Part shown: positions 1-8,671 of the stretch, one piece after another | How positions within the stretch are numbered: the stretch's first letter is position 1 | Layout of the letters: the number at the start of each line of letters is the position of its first letter | NCBI GenBank assembly: GCA_019058445.1 | Contig: JAHPZA010000010.1 | Location: forward strand, 62,001-126,000 | Source: Promethearchaeota archaeon | Lineage (GTDB): Archaea > Asgardarchaeota > Lokiarchaeia > Sigyniarchaeales > SOKP01 | Length of the DNA stretch: 64,000 nt | Direction: 5' to 3' | The notes under the pieces: model-generated | The model's input: only the letters and a program-made list of their open reading frames with translations | What the model was told of the DNA's origin: nothing | Database searches by the model: none | Program-made: the position numbers and the translations under genes

Positions 1-681
1 AACCCAATCCACTTCAAATCCATACCTTTTATCAGGTTCGACAAATTCCAAATATTCCATTTCTTCAATTTCATTGTTAGGCTTAAATGAAAGACTAACT
101 TCTCTTAATTCATCGATATATAAAAGCTCTCCATCCTCTCCAGAGTAAGTCTTAACTTTATCTTTAGGAACTTGAAACAACTCGAAGCACATTAATATCG
201 CAGTTTTTACAATACTAGGTGGATCTTTAATAGTTGTTTTTAGTGTTTCAAGCGATTTTCTTGCCATTCTGATATATTCTAATAGTTCATCTTGATTACT
301 AATATTGATTTTAGCTGCTAGTGCTTTAGGATCTTTATCGGCGAATTCTAAGAATACCCCTAAGTTATCTATTTGAGTTTGCTCAATTATATTAGTTACA
401 TCCTTTTTTGATAATCCTTTTTTAACTAAAAAGACTTTTAAAGGCCCTTCTCTTTCAGATATTTTAATCTTTCTTTCTTTTACTTTCTCACGTAATTTTT
501 TAATTGCTTTTATGACCCTTCTGTCTTCTTGTTTATCAAGTTCATCAAAATTAAGCAATTTTTCTTCCTGAGATCCCGGAAAAAGTCTCTCATCTAATTT
601 TAGAGTTTTCGAGTCAAATTCTTCTTGTGGACTGAAAATCGTAGAAAATGCAAATCTTAAATTGCCTCTAACGTCAACCAT
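1..681 (-). CDS. Hypothetical protein, C-terminus beyond window edge
   Basis: An open frame of 227 codons starts with ATG at 681 and runs off the left edge without a stop. I do not recognise the family. The visible part is soluble and highly charged, with no membrane segment or signal peptide. It has a lysine/glutamate-rich, probably helical stretch at residues 50-75, then a short globular helical region around residues 80-165 and a more beta-like end. It is the first gene downstream of IMP dehydrogenase on the same strand, 159 bases away, so co-transcription is possible but not shown. Confidence 0.7.
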   Translation of the reverse strand, partial: MVDVRGNLRFAFSTIFSPQEEFDSKTLKLDERLFPGSQEEKLLNFDELDKQEDRRVIKAIKKLREKVKERKIKISEREGPLKVFLVKKGLSKKDVTNIIEQTQIDNLGVFLEFADKDPKALAAKINISNQDELLEYIRMARKSLETLKTTIKDPPSIVKTAILMCFELFQVPKDKVKTYSGEDGELLYIDELREVSLSFKPNNEIEEMEYLEFVEPDKRYGFEVDWV

Positions 682-840
682 ACTAAATTCTCACTCATAT
701 AGAAATTTTAATAAATAATACAAGAAGTTCCTTTTAATATTATGTAATATGTTGCGTTTTCGGTTTAATATTTAGGTAGACTTAATATTAAATGTGAAAG
801 TAGAGTGAGAATAGAGATTAAATAGGACTTAAGAATAGAG

Positions 841-2340
841 CTAATATTTTCCCAATAGATCATGTGGTCTTGCTTCTGTTTGTCCTATGGCAGAAATTAC
901 TCCCATTTTCGCAGTTCTCATATTTAGAAGATTTTGAGCTCCTGCATATATCATCCCGTTAGCTAATCCTTCCTTTAAAGTTTCTAGCATGCTTTCTAAT
1001 GGTCCAGTAAAGGGTACATAGTCAGATACACCTTCAGGAAGCATTTTAGCTTCAACACTGTATCTATCCAATACATAATTCGTAGTCCGCGCTTCCTTTG
1101 AGCCCATCCCTCTATAAATCTTTACCTTTCTCCCTTGAATGGTATCTAAATATCCCGGGCTTTCGGTTGTACCAGCAAAAAAATGGCCAGACATAATCAT
1201 ATCAGCGCCGACTGCGAATGCTTTTGGTAGATCTCCTGGATTTTTAAATCCTCCATCAGCGATTAATCCCATTTTGGGATTATAGTCCGCTATAGCGTCT
1301 GCAACTTCAGCAGTGGCAAACAAAGTTGGAGCTCCAACTCCAGTTTGGATGGAGGTAGTACAAATTGAACCAGAACCCATCCCCACTTTCAATGCAATAA
1401 GTTTTTCAGGATAGTCGCATTTAGTCAAAATAAACTCAGCGGCTTCATAAGTCCCTATATTCCCAACGATAAAATCACCTTCCAGTAAATCCATTAATTT
1501 TCGCGTACCTTCAATATCATCTTTTTTATAAAAATCTGCTACATCTATGAAGAATATATCCGAATATTGGTCGATTTCTTTAAGTTTTGAAACTGCCTCA
1601 CTGGATGTCGGGTATTTTGGACTAATTGCTAGAGCACATAGTAAACGGCCTTCTTCATCTATTGTAGCTAAGGGGAACTCGGGTTTTAGATCCTTTTTAG
1701 TAATTAAGCCTCTTAAGTTTCCATTATCGATTATAGGTAATTTTTCGATTCTATGCTTGAATAACATTTCTAAAGCCTCTTTACGGGATGCATTTGGTTT
1801 AATAGAAATTACATCCCTTGTCATGAAATCTTTCACATGCCCCTTTTTGCATTCCTCTTCTGAATATGGAATGTCTCTTTTTGTAAATATTCCACAGACC
1901 TTATTATTTTCATCAACTACTACTAATCCGCTAATGCCATAGTTTTCCAAAAAGTCTTTTGCTTTATATAAGGGTTCATCTGGTGTGATTGTTGCTACAT
2001 CTTCAATAACAAAAGATCGAGCTCGCTTTACGTGGCGCACCATTTTTAATTGTTTTTCAAAGGAACAATTTCGATGTAAAACACCTAATCCTCCAAAAAG
2101 TGCCATTTTAATTGCCATTTCTTCTTCTGTGACGGTGTCCATTGCTGCTGACATTATTGGTAAATTAAATTTATACTTTTCTCCTAATTTAGTAGAAATA
2201 TCGACTTCACTTGGTCCAAAGCTAGTATATCCCGGAAGGAGAAGAACATCATCAAAAGTTGTGATTAACTCATTTGTATGGGCTTTTTTACGGAAATAAT
2301 CTGACATTTTAAATTCACTTATTTGTAATATTTTCTTCAA
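841..2340 (-). CDS. guaB: IMP dehydrogenase
   Basis: It oxidises IMP to XMP with NAD+, the first step of GMP synthesis. The TIM-barrel start (TTFDDVLLLPGY) lies near residue 27. Two CBS domains are inserted at about residues 115-220. The catalytic loop GSGSICTT carries the nucleophile Cys327, and the flap has the Arg-Tyr pair (DRY) followed by EGVSDYVPFTGPL, which separates IMPDH from GMP reductase. About 500 residues is normal for a CBS-containing enzyme. Two starts are possible: the ATG at 2340, or the Met 11 codons later (MSDYFRKKA), which fits the usual family N-terminus better. It is probably a single-gene unit or paired with the gene downstream. Confidence 0.93.
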   Translation of the reverse strand: MKKILQISEFKMSDYFRKKAHTNELITTFDDVLLLPGYTSFGPSEVDISTKLGEKYKFNLPIMSAAMDTVTEEEMAIKMALFGGLGVLHRNCSFEKQLKMVRHVKRARSFVIEDVATITPDEPLYKAKDFLENYGISGLVVVDENNKVCGIFTKRDIPYSEEECKKGHVKDFMTRDVISIKPNASRKEALEMLFKHRIEKLPIIDNGNLRGLITKKDLKPEFPLATIDEEGRLLCALAISPKYPTSSEAVSKLKEIDQYSDIFFIDVADFYKKDDIEGTRKLMDLLEGDFIVGNIGTYEAAEFILTKCDYPEKLIALKVGMGSGSICTTSIQTGVGAPTLFATAEVADAIADYNPKMGLIADGGFKNPGDLPKAFAVGADMIMSGHFFAGTTESPGYLDTIQGRKVKIYRGMGSKEARTTNYVLDRYSVEAKMLPEGVSDYVPFTGPLESMLETLKEGLANGMIYAGAQNLLNMRTAKMGVISAIGQTEARPHDLLGKY

Positions 2341-2496
2341 ATATTAATTATAAAGCGATTACTAGGTTATAAATCTTTATCACGAACAATAATATAAAAA
2401 GGAAAGCTCTGAACAGAATTTTCTTGTTTTTATTAATAATTTAATAAAACATGATTAGGGAAATTGAAGGATTAGCTATCTAAGTCTAAACTGATA

Positions 2497-3660
2497 TTAA
2501 GATATTTTTACTCTGACATTAATTCCTCGTTTTGCTAATTCCTCAACAAAATAATCTCCAGGGATTGCTAATTCGACGGGAATAGCCCCTTTTTGAACTT
2601 TTTCCTGAGCCATCATGATTGCTACAATTGAAGCATCCCAACCTGTTGTTCTCTCCATCGCTGTAAATTCTGTGCTTTCATCGTAATAGTCAATTAAATC
2701 TAAAACAACTTCCGCTTCCTTTCCATCTTTCAACCCTAAGCATTTAATTTTAATAACTACTAAATCTTTATCTCCCGGTATAACGACTTTTGGTTCTAAA
2801 AGAGCATGAAGTACTTCCCGAGGAACAATCTTTTTATTATTTATTATTAAAGGCTTTAAATCAAATAATCCTAAATCCCACCATGCTCTTAATTGTGTAA
2901 AATGTCCAGGATAACGAACCGTTTTATTTTGGTATGTCTTAAGCTTTCCTTCGAATGTCCAAGGTGCTGTCGATGTACCTCCTCCAGTTGTGAAGGCTTC
3001 TAAACGACCTACGGGGGGAGAAAAATCTATTTCCTCTAGCTCTTCTAATGGTTGAATCTCAGTAAGTTTCCCCTCTCTTAAAAATAGGGTGGGTTCAGCA
3101 TATTCATTTGTTAATCCTTCAACATTAAAAGTCAAAAGATAATTAAAAGGCGGTCGGGGATTCTGAGGTAGACCACCATCCCACATGAGAACATCGCGTG
3201 GTTCATCTAATAGACTCATGGCATATACACATAATGTTGTTCCCATTCCTGGTACTTGCCCACAATCAGGAACAATGCTTATACCTGCTTCTATAGCCTG
3301 AAAATTGAGTTTCAATTGCTCTTTAACAAGGTCGGTATTTCCCCCCAAATCACACATACTTGCTTTTACTTCTATAGCTGCTTTAGTAATATCTAGATTA
3401 TAATAATAAGGTACAGAACTAAGAAAAGCATCAACTCCATTAAGAAAATCAATCAGAGAGGAATGATCCTTTACATCAACTTGCTTGGCTTCTGCTATTT
3501 TTATATTGAGTAGGCTATTAACTCTTTTAGCAGCTTTTTCAGCATTTGCAATAGATATATCACCCAATAAGACTTTTTCAGCATCGCCATGTTTTGCCAT
3601 ATCATATGCGGCAGCTGTTCCTTGTCTCCCTGCACCAAGAACAGCATAATTATAACCCAT
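2497..3660 (-). CDS. Saccharopine dehydrogenase family protein (lysine 6-dehydrogenase-like)
   Basis: This NAD(P)-dependent oxidoreductase has a Rossmann fold at the extreme N-terminus (VLGAGRQGTAAAYDMA, residues 7-22) and a saccharopine-dehydrogenase-type C-terminal domain. The segment around residues 160-240 (GGLPQNPRPPFNY, then EGLTNEY and a Gly-rich TTGGGTSTAPWTF loop) resembles lysine 6-dehydrogenases more than true saccharopine dehydrogenases, and 387 residues also fits that group. The substrate cannot be decided from the sequence. It is transcribed in the same direction as IMPDH (156-base gap) and the radical SAM gene upstream (about 65 bases), but I see no functional link. Confidence 0.8.
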   Translation of the reverse strand: MGYNYAVLGAGRQGTAAAYDMAKHGDAEKVLLGDISIANAEKAAKRVNSLLNIKIAEAKQVDVKDHSSLIDFLNGVDAFLSSVPYYYNLDITKAAIEVKASMCDLGGNTDLVKEQLKLNFQAIEAGISIVPDCGQVPGMGTTLCVYAMSLLDEPRDVLMWDGGLPQNPRPPFNYLLTFNVEGLTNEYAEPTLFLREGKLTEIQPLEELEEIDFSPPVGRLEAFTTGGGTSTAPWTFEGKLKTYQNKTVRYPGHFTQLRAWWDLGLFDLKPLIINNKKIVPREVLHALLEPKVVIPGDKDLVVIKIKCLGLKDGKEAEVVLDLIDYYDESTEFTAMERTTGWDASIVAIMMAQEKVQKGAIPVELAIPGDYFVEELAKRGINVRVKIS

Positions 3661-3725
3661 ATCTTATCCCAATTAAATTAGTTCAATTCTAATATATTAA
3701 TAAATGAAATTTAATACGCTAAAAA

Positions 3726-4634
3726 TTACATGCGAGTTAAATTTTTTCTTTGCATATTCTGAATTCTTGGATCATTTATGAATGCATCTAAGGTTTCAAT
3801 AAATTTCTCCCTATCTTCTTTGATATTTGATGATTCTATTGCACAATAATTCGATACGTGATCATTAAACACTTGTGAAGTGACATTTTCACCCAGATTT
3901 GCGATGATGTCTCTCTCTTCTTTTAAACATTCAATAGGTTTCAATAATTTAAATTCCCCAGATTTCCATTCTTTCCAGAGGGGAGTATTGGGCATAATAT
4001 TTAGGGTTCTGAACCGAAATATAGTGGGATTTATCGCTGTTAACACTCTTGCTGTCTCTTTAACATGTTCTTCAGAATATTTATAACTGCCTAATCCGAG
4101 AATAATATATAAACTTAGCTTAATTCCAGCGTTTAATACTTTTTTACCTGCTTTTATCATTGATTTCGCATTTGTACCTTTTTTCATAATTCTTAATATC
4201 TCACTAGAGCCACTTTCTAAACCCATGTAAACGATATCTAAGCCTGCTGCAGCTAATCGTTTTAAATCTTCATTACTTTTTCGTAAAATATCCAAAGCCT
4301 TAGCGTAGCTACTCACTCGAGGCACATTTTTTAGTCTTAATCTCACATATTTAATAATCTCAACAAGATAATCGGTTGGAGCTGAAGTGGGATTACCTCC
4401 CGCTAAAAAGACTGGAAATCCGTGATAATTCATTTCTACTTTTTGATCAATATCTCTCAAAACATCTTCTAATGGTCTTATAGTATAATCTTGACCCCCG
4501 CCATAAATCCCCTTATAAGTCCCGCAAAACCTGCATTGATTCCACGAACAGCCTCCTGTAACAGCAATCAAAACAGAATAAGCTTCAACCGGTGGTCTAA
4601 TAATTATTTGTTCAGGAGGAAGTTTTTTGCTCAT
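3726..4634 (-). CDS. Radical SAM protein with CX4CX2C cluster motif
   Basis: The N-terminal motif GGCSWNQCRFCG (Cys29, Cys34, Cys37) is an iron-sulfur/SAM site of the CX4CX2C type found in the COG1032-like subgroup rather than the common CX3CX2C. A TIM-barrel core follows, with GGNPTS, GLESGS and LGLGSYKY segments typical of HemN/Elp3-like radical SAM domains. No B12-binding, TRAM or SPASM domain is visible in 302 residues. The ATG at 4634 is preferred over the TTG one codon upstream. It is a distant paralogue of the radical SAM gene at 12953: both begin with the PP-x-EAYS-x-LI lead-in. The reaction is unknown. Confidence 0.85.
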   Translation of the reverse strand: MSKKLPPEQIIIRPPVEAYSVLIAVTGGCSWNQCRFCGTYKGIYGGGQDYTIRPLEDVLRDIDQKVEMNYHGFPVFLAGGNPTSAPTDYLVEIIKYVRLRLKNVPRVSSYAKALDILRKSNEDLKRLAAAGLDIVYMGLESGSSEILRIMKKGTNAKSMIKAGKKVLNAGIKLSLYIILGLGSYKYSEEHVKETARVLTAINPTIFRFRTLNIMPNTPLWKEWKSGEFKLLKPIECLKEERDIIANLGENVTSQVFNDHVSNYCAIESSNIKEDREKFIETLDAFINDPRIQNMQRKNLTRM

Positions 4635-4758
4635 CAATTTTTATCAAATGTTTTTTATTAGTAAGATCATATATAGATAAAATATTCGCTAATTTAGATT
4701 TTTACATTATAAAATAATATAGATTTCGATTATTTTTTTTGGCAAGCACAATTTAATA

Positions 4759-4766
4759 TTTATAAA
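4759..4766 (+). promoter_or_regulatory. TATA-like box of the small GTPase gene
   Basis: TTTATAAA lies 45 bases upstream of the ATG at 4811 in the divergent intergenic region, the usual place for an archaeal TATA box given a short 5' leader. The background is very AT-rich, so the call is tentative. Confidence 0.35.
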
Positions 4767-4810
4767 TAAGAAAATAATCATCTCCAACATTTTTTGGAAC
4801 TCAAGTATGT

Positions 4811-5404
4811 ATGATAATTCCAGAAGAAAATATTAGTTATGCTTTTAAGATAGTATTAATCGGTGCTCCAGGGGTTGGAAAAACATGTTTATTTAACAGA
4901 TATTGTTTTAATTCATTTGATATAAATACAAAAATGACATTAGGAATAAGTTTTCATTCTACTTATTTAAGAATCAAATTTCCAAAGATTAAGAGTAAGA
5001 AGGAGCAATACGCAGTCAATTCGATCTTCGACTTTGGAGGTCAAGAACGATTTCGACCTATGCTACCAAAATTTTTAGAGGGAGCAAACGGGGCATTATT
5101 GGTTTTTGATTTAGTTAATTTTTCATCATTTGAGCAATTAGATTATTGGCATAATATGCTTGTTAACCATACAGGAAGCTTAAATATTCCAATCTTATTA
5201 ATTGGGAGTAAAAGTGATTTATTAGATAAAACTTCAGAAACTGAAAGGGTTAATGATGAACTTATCATGGATTTTATTAAAATGAAAGACCTAGATGGGT
5301 ATTACAAAACAAGTGCGTTAGAAAATTATAACATTTTAGATGTTTTTAAGAATTTAACTAATTTAATGTTAAAAATCCATAATTCAGGAGCCGTTGTCAT
5401 CTAA
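4811..5404 (+). CDS. Ras/Rab-like small GTPase
   Basis: A single GTPase domain of the Ras/Rab type fills the protein. G1 is GAPGVGKT (residues 18-25), G3 is DFGGQERF with the eukaryote-like Gln after Gly-Gly, G4 is altered to SKSD (normally NKxD), and G5 is TSAL. There is no C-terminal CaaX or Cys-Cys tail, so lipid anchoring as in Rab proteins is not indicated. The substituted Asn in G4 may weaken guanine specificity. Such GTPases are greatly expanded in Asgard genomes. The gene is convergent with the polyprenyl synthase gene and divergent from the radical SAM gene, so it is probably monocistronic. Confidence 0.9.
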   Translation: MIIPEENISYAFKIVLIGAPGVGKTCLFNRYCFNSFDINTKMTLGISFHSTYLRIKFPKIKSKKEQYAVNSIFDFGGQERFRPMLPKFLEGANGALLVFDLVNFSSFEQLDYWHNMLVNHTGSLNIPILLIGSKSDLLDKTSETERVNDELIMDFIKMKDLDGYYKTSALENYNILDVFKNLTNLMLKIHNSGAVVI

Positions 5405-5430
5405 TTTAAGCCATTGAGAAAATTCTTTTC

Positions 5431-6510
5431 TTAAAATTCACGTAAATAAATGAAATCGCTAAATTCATTAAAAAATTCTTTTTGTTCTCTATTGAGGTCA
5501 GGATAAATTTCTCTCAAATGCTCTTTAGCTTCCTGTACTAAATTTTTACTAAAATGTTCCGCTATTATTATTGCGTTAGTTTCAGCAAAAATTTTCATAA
5601 CTTCATTAACGTCACTTTTAGTTGTATCAGGTTTGCGATAAATCTCATTCAACTTCTTTGACTGTACTTCATCAGTATTTTGCACAGCTAAAATATAAAG
5701 AAATTTCTTCTTTCTATCTTTAATATCAGACTCAACATCTAATATATCATCTCGAATAGCATGGGCCTGACCTATTCTTAACATGGCTTCGGATAAGGGT
5801 TTTATCTGATAGTGGATATTTCCTCTTGCAAGGATGGCCCCTATTTTAGCAGATTTCTCTAATACTCTTGCCCTTTGCATCTCAGCTATGTTAAGATATT
5901 GTTCTAGAGTCATTGTAATATTATGATACTCCATGTATTCTTCTATAATCATACCTTTCATTAAATAGTCCATTGCTTCAGAATATTCATTAATAGCTAA
6001 TAATTTTAGCTGATCAGGAAATTTAGAAAAACGAATTATATCCAATCCTGTAATATAACCAAGAGATCCTCCAAGAATACTTAAATCTCTCCCATATAAT
6101 TCGATTAATTTATCCTTCTCAGATATATCGACTGATTTATAGACATTATTAATTTCGTTTTGTAATTGCTTATGAAAAGCCGGTTCACCCCTTCTCATAT
6201 CATCATTATCAATTAAATCGTCATGAATTAAATGCCCACTGTGAAGAAACTCTACCGCCATTGCTACTTTTCTGATTTCCCCTAAATTATCTTCTAAATA
6301 CATTGGATTAATAATTCCATTAAAAGCAGCAATCAAGAGAATAGGATGAATTCGTTTAGCCTTGCTCTTCTCCGGTATGATGAAGTTTCTCATTTTGCTA
6401 TTAAAATCTGCAAAAAGTAGCTCTTTTTCTTTTTTATTAAGTTTATTGAAAAATTTTTCTAATTCTAGATTAATAGCCTCTCTTTCAGATTTAAAGAATT
6501 CTTCAATCAT
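5431..6510 (-). CDS. Polyprenyl (geranylgeranyl/farnesyl-type) diphosphate synthase
   Basis: This trans-isoprenyl diphosphate synthase makes prenyl chains for archaeal ether lipids or quinones. The first Asp-rich motif is HDDLIDNDDMRRG (Asp97, Asp98, Asp101) and the second is RDDILD (Asp254, Asp255, Asp258), both intact, so it should be catalytic rather than a regulatory subunit. The chain-length region before the first motif (AMAVEFLHSGHLI) has no bulky aromatic pair at positions -4/-5, which points to C20 or longer, but this is inference. The N-terminus has an extra 40-residue charged helical stretch. It stands alone, convergent with the GTPase gene. Confidence 0.9.
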   Translation of the reverse strand: MIEEFFKSEREAINLELEKFFNKLNKKEKELLFADFNSKMRNFIIPEKSKAKRIHPILLIAAFNGIINPMYLEDNLGEIRKVAMAVEFLHSGHLIHDDLIDNDDMRRGEPAFHKQLQNEINNVYKSVDISEKDKLIELYGRDLSILGGSLGYITGLDIIRFSKFPDQLKLLAINEYSEAMDYLMKGMIIEEYMEYHNITMTLEQYLNIAEMQRARVLEKSAKIGAILARGNIHYQIKPLSEAMLRIGQAHAIRDDILDVESDIKDRKKKFLYILAVQNTDEVQSKKLNEIYRKPDTTKSDVNEVMKIFAETNAIIIAEHFSKNLVQEAKEHLREIYPDLNREQKEFFNEFSDFIYLREF

Positions 6511-6664
6511 CTAAGACCAACTAATTTTATTAAAGGCAATAATTTAATAAAATAAATATCATAATTATTTATCTTTTTTTTGTAAAAGTAAATTTTAATT
6601 ATGAACATAAGTAATTTGGTCTAAAAAATTAAAAAAAAATGTATAAATCGACACTCCGTTCTGA

Positions 6665-8062
6665 ATAAATCTGCTTTCATTTATCTAATACATAATATGC
6701 TTTTAACTCATAAGATTCGCATCTTTCCTACTCACGATCAAGAAATTGTTTTAAGGGATCTAGCAGAAAAATGCAGATTAATTTATAACTTTGCGTTAGA
6801 GGAAAGAATAGAGGATTGGAAGCAGAATAAAAAAAGAAGTAAAGAAGAGAGGCTTTATATCAGCTATACAGAGCAACAAAATAACTTGCCACATCTAAAA
6901 AAAAAATATCCAGAATATAAATGGGTATATTCGAAAGTTCTCCAAATGACATTGAGAAAACTTGACGAGGCTTACAAATCTTTTTTTACTAAATGGAAAA
7001 AAGGAGATACTACAACCCGTCCCCCGAAATTTAAAGGAAAAAAATATTTTACAACGTTATGTTATAATCAAAGTGGATTTAAAATCGAAAAAGATAAGAT
7101 TGAGTTTTCCCATAAGCATCCCTCGAAAACATTATTAAATTTTAGTCTCAAATATCCATTTCATTATGAAAACAATGAAATTAAACAAGTAGAACTTTTT
7201 CTAGATTCACAAAATCGTTGGTTTATTTCAATTAATTATGAACATTTAATCCCTAAATATAGAGATAACGGACTATATCAGGCGATTGATTTGGGAATAT
7301 CTAATCTCGTTTCCGCCGTAAACTTAGATTTCAAGTTCGTTCAAGTCAAAAACAGAAGGGCGGACCTTTATTGGAGGAAAAAAATCGAGGAAGTCCAATC
7401 AAAACGAGACCATTGTAAAAAATATAGCCATAGATGGTATAGATATACCACAAAACTCAACAAAATGAAGCGAAAATGTGCACATCAAATGCGTGATTAT
7501 CAGCATAAAATTTCCAAGAAAATTGTTTCAAATACAAAAGCAAATACTATCATCATTGGAGATTTAGATGTGAAAAAAATGGCTAAAAGGAAAAAGGGAA
7601 CGGGAAGCTCGTTAAAAAATAAAATGAATAAAACATTAAACCACTCCATACAAAATACTGGGTCTTTAGGACGATTTGCCGAGTTCTTAACCTATAAAGC
7701 CAAGCTTGTAGGTAAAAGAGTAATAAGAACTGACGAGTCGTACACCTCCCAAGACTGTTGCTTGTGTGGAAAACGGGTCAAAAGAAAAATATCCGAAAGG
7801 ACTATCAATTGCGATTGTGGAAATCGTATGGACAGAGACCTTAATTCTGCTGTAAATATTATGGTAAACCTCTTACATAATAAGCATGAATATGATTTCC
7901 TATTGCATCAACCCTCTTTGAACGAGGAATCCTTCCTTACTCGGTTGGATTTGCTACGAAACACAGCCCTATCGCCGTTATTTACGGGAGATAGAGGACT
8001 CGTAGTGAAGGCGAAAAATCTATAAATTTTTAGATATTTTTACCTATGTTCAATTATTGAAC
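6665..8062 (+). mobile_element. IS200/IS605-family TnpB-only element (ends tentative)
   Basis: The element contains only tnpB. No Y1 transposase (TnpA) is present on either side. A short imperfect hairpin (ATAAAT/ATTTAT, 6665-6684) precedes the gene, and a near-perfect palindrome (GTTCAAT-T-ATTGAAC, 8048-8062) follows it. These could be subterminal hairpins, but the true ends and the target motif were not established. The 3' end of the gene and the following about 60 bases are where the guide (omega) RNA scaffold of such elements normally lies. Confidence 0.35.
6697..8025 (+). CDS. tnpB: TnpB RNA-guided nuclease-like protein (IS200/IS605 OrfB)
   Basis: TnpB is the RuvC-like, RNA-guided nuclease of IS200/IS605 elements. 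The N-terminal OrfB helix-turn-helix/WED part is present. RuvC-I is AIDLGISNL (Asp198). RuvC-III is DRDLNSAVNI after the zinc-ribbon pairs CCLCG and CDCG (about residues 354-375). At RuvC-II the expected Glu is absent: the segment reads IIIGDLDVKKMA with Gly288. A Glu at residue 329 (RFAEFLTYKA) could take over, as in TnpB and Fanzor subgroups with a rearranged catalytic site. The C-terminus beyond the RuvC domain (residues 400-442) is low-conservation sequence, as expected where the guide RNA overlaps the gene. ATG start; a TATA-like GTATAAAT lies at 6641. Confidence 0.9.
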   Translation: MLLTHKIRIFPTHDQEIVLRDLAEKCRLIYNFALEERIEDWKQNKKRSKEERLYISYTEQQNNLPHLKKKYPEYKWVYSKVLQMTLRKLDEAYKSFFTKWKKGDTTTRPPKFKGKKYFTTLCYNQSGFKIEKDKIEFSHKHPSKTLLNFSLKYPFHYENNEIKQVELFLDSQNRWFISINYEHLIPKYRDNGLYQAIDLGISNLVSAVNLDFKFVQVKNRRADLYWRKKIEEVQSKRDHCKKYSHRWYRYTTKLNKMKRKCAHQMRDYQHKISKKIVSNTKANTIIIGDLDVKKMAKRKKGTGSSLKNKMNKTLNHSIQNTGSLGRFAEFLTYKAKLVGKRVIRTDESYTSQDCCLCGKRVKRKISERTINCDCGNRMDRDLNSAVNIMVNLLHNKHEYDFLLHQPSLNEESFLTRLDLLRNTALSPLFTGDRGLVVKAKNL

Positions 8063-8104
8063 TATCTTAATCTAATTCATCAAAATAAAATAAATGATTG
8101 AAAA

Positions 8105-8611
8105 ATGAAGTTAGCAGTTATTTCAGACACACACGATCATAAGGACAATATTTTAAAAGCAGTTTCCATAATGAACGAAAGAAATGTTGATGCCTTAATA
8201 CACTGTGGCGATTATGTGGCCCCTTTTGTAAAGAGATGGTTTGATGGATTGAAAAACAGTATAAAAAAGAATTTCTATGGAGTTTGGGGTAACAATGATG
8301 GAGAGAGAGTGTTTTTAAAGCAAAATCTTGGACAAATTTGCAATATTGTGGGTATGGAAATTAATAAAGAATTTGATGGTAAGAAAGTTTTTGCTGCTCA
8401 CATGCCAACACAAGAAACAATAGACGCCTTAGCAAATTCCAACAAATACGACATTATTTTAACTGGTCATACCCATGCTGTAGTAAATGAAAAGTATGAA
8501 AACGGAGTATTAGTTGTAAATCCCGGAGAGGCTTGTGGATATTTATCTGGAAAAGCAACATTTGCTATAATCGACCTCGATAAATTGATAGCTGAAATAA
8601 TAGAATTATAA
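8105..8611 (+). CDS. YfcE/MJ0936-type metallophosphodiesterase
   Basis: This compact calcineurin-like phosphoesterase has all the metal-site motifs in order: SDTHDHKDN (residues 7-15), CGDYV, GNND, the AAHM segment and GHTH, then NPGE. At 168 residues it matches the MJ0936/YfcE family, which hydrolyses phosphodiesters such as bis-pNPP in vitro with Mn or Ni; the physiological substrate is unknown. It differs from the second family member at 51769, which carries Vps29-specific features. The gene lies 79 bases after tnpB and 60 before the CoA-transferase gene. Confidence 0.88.
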   Translation: MKLAVISDTHDHKDNILKAVSIMNERNVDALIHCGDYVAPFVKRWFDGLKNSIKKNFYGVWGNNDGERVFLKQNLGQICNIVGMEINKEFDGKKVFAAHMPTQETIDALANSNKYDIILTGHTHAVVNEKYENGVLVVNPGEACGYLSGKATFAIIDLDKLIAEIIEL

Positions 8612-8671
8612 ATTTTATTACTTCTTTTTCTTTTTTCAAAACCTTTTATTTAGGAAATCATAATCTTTATT

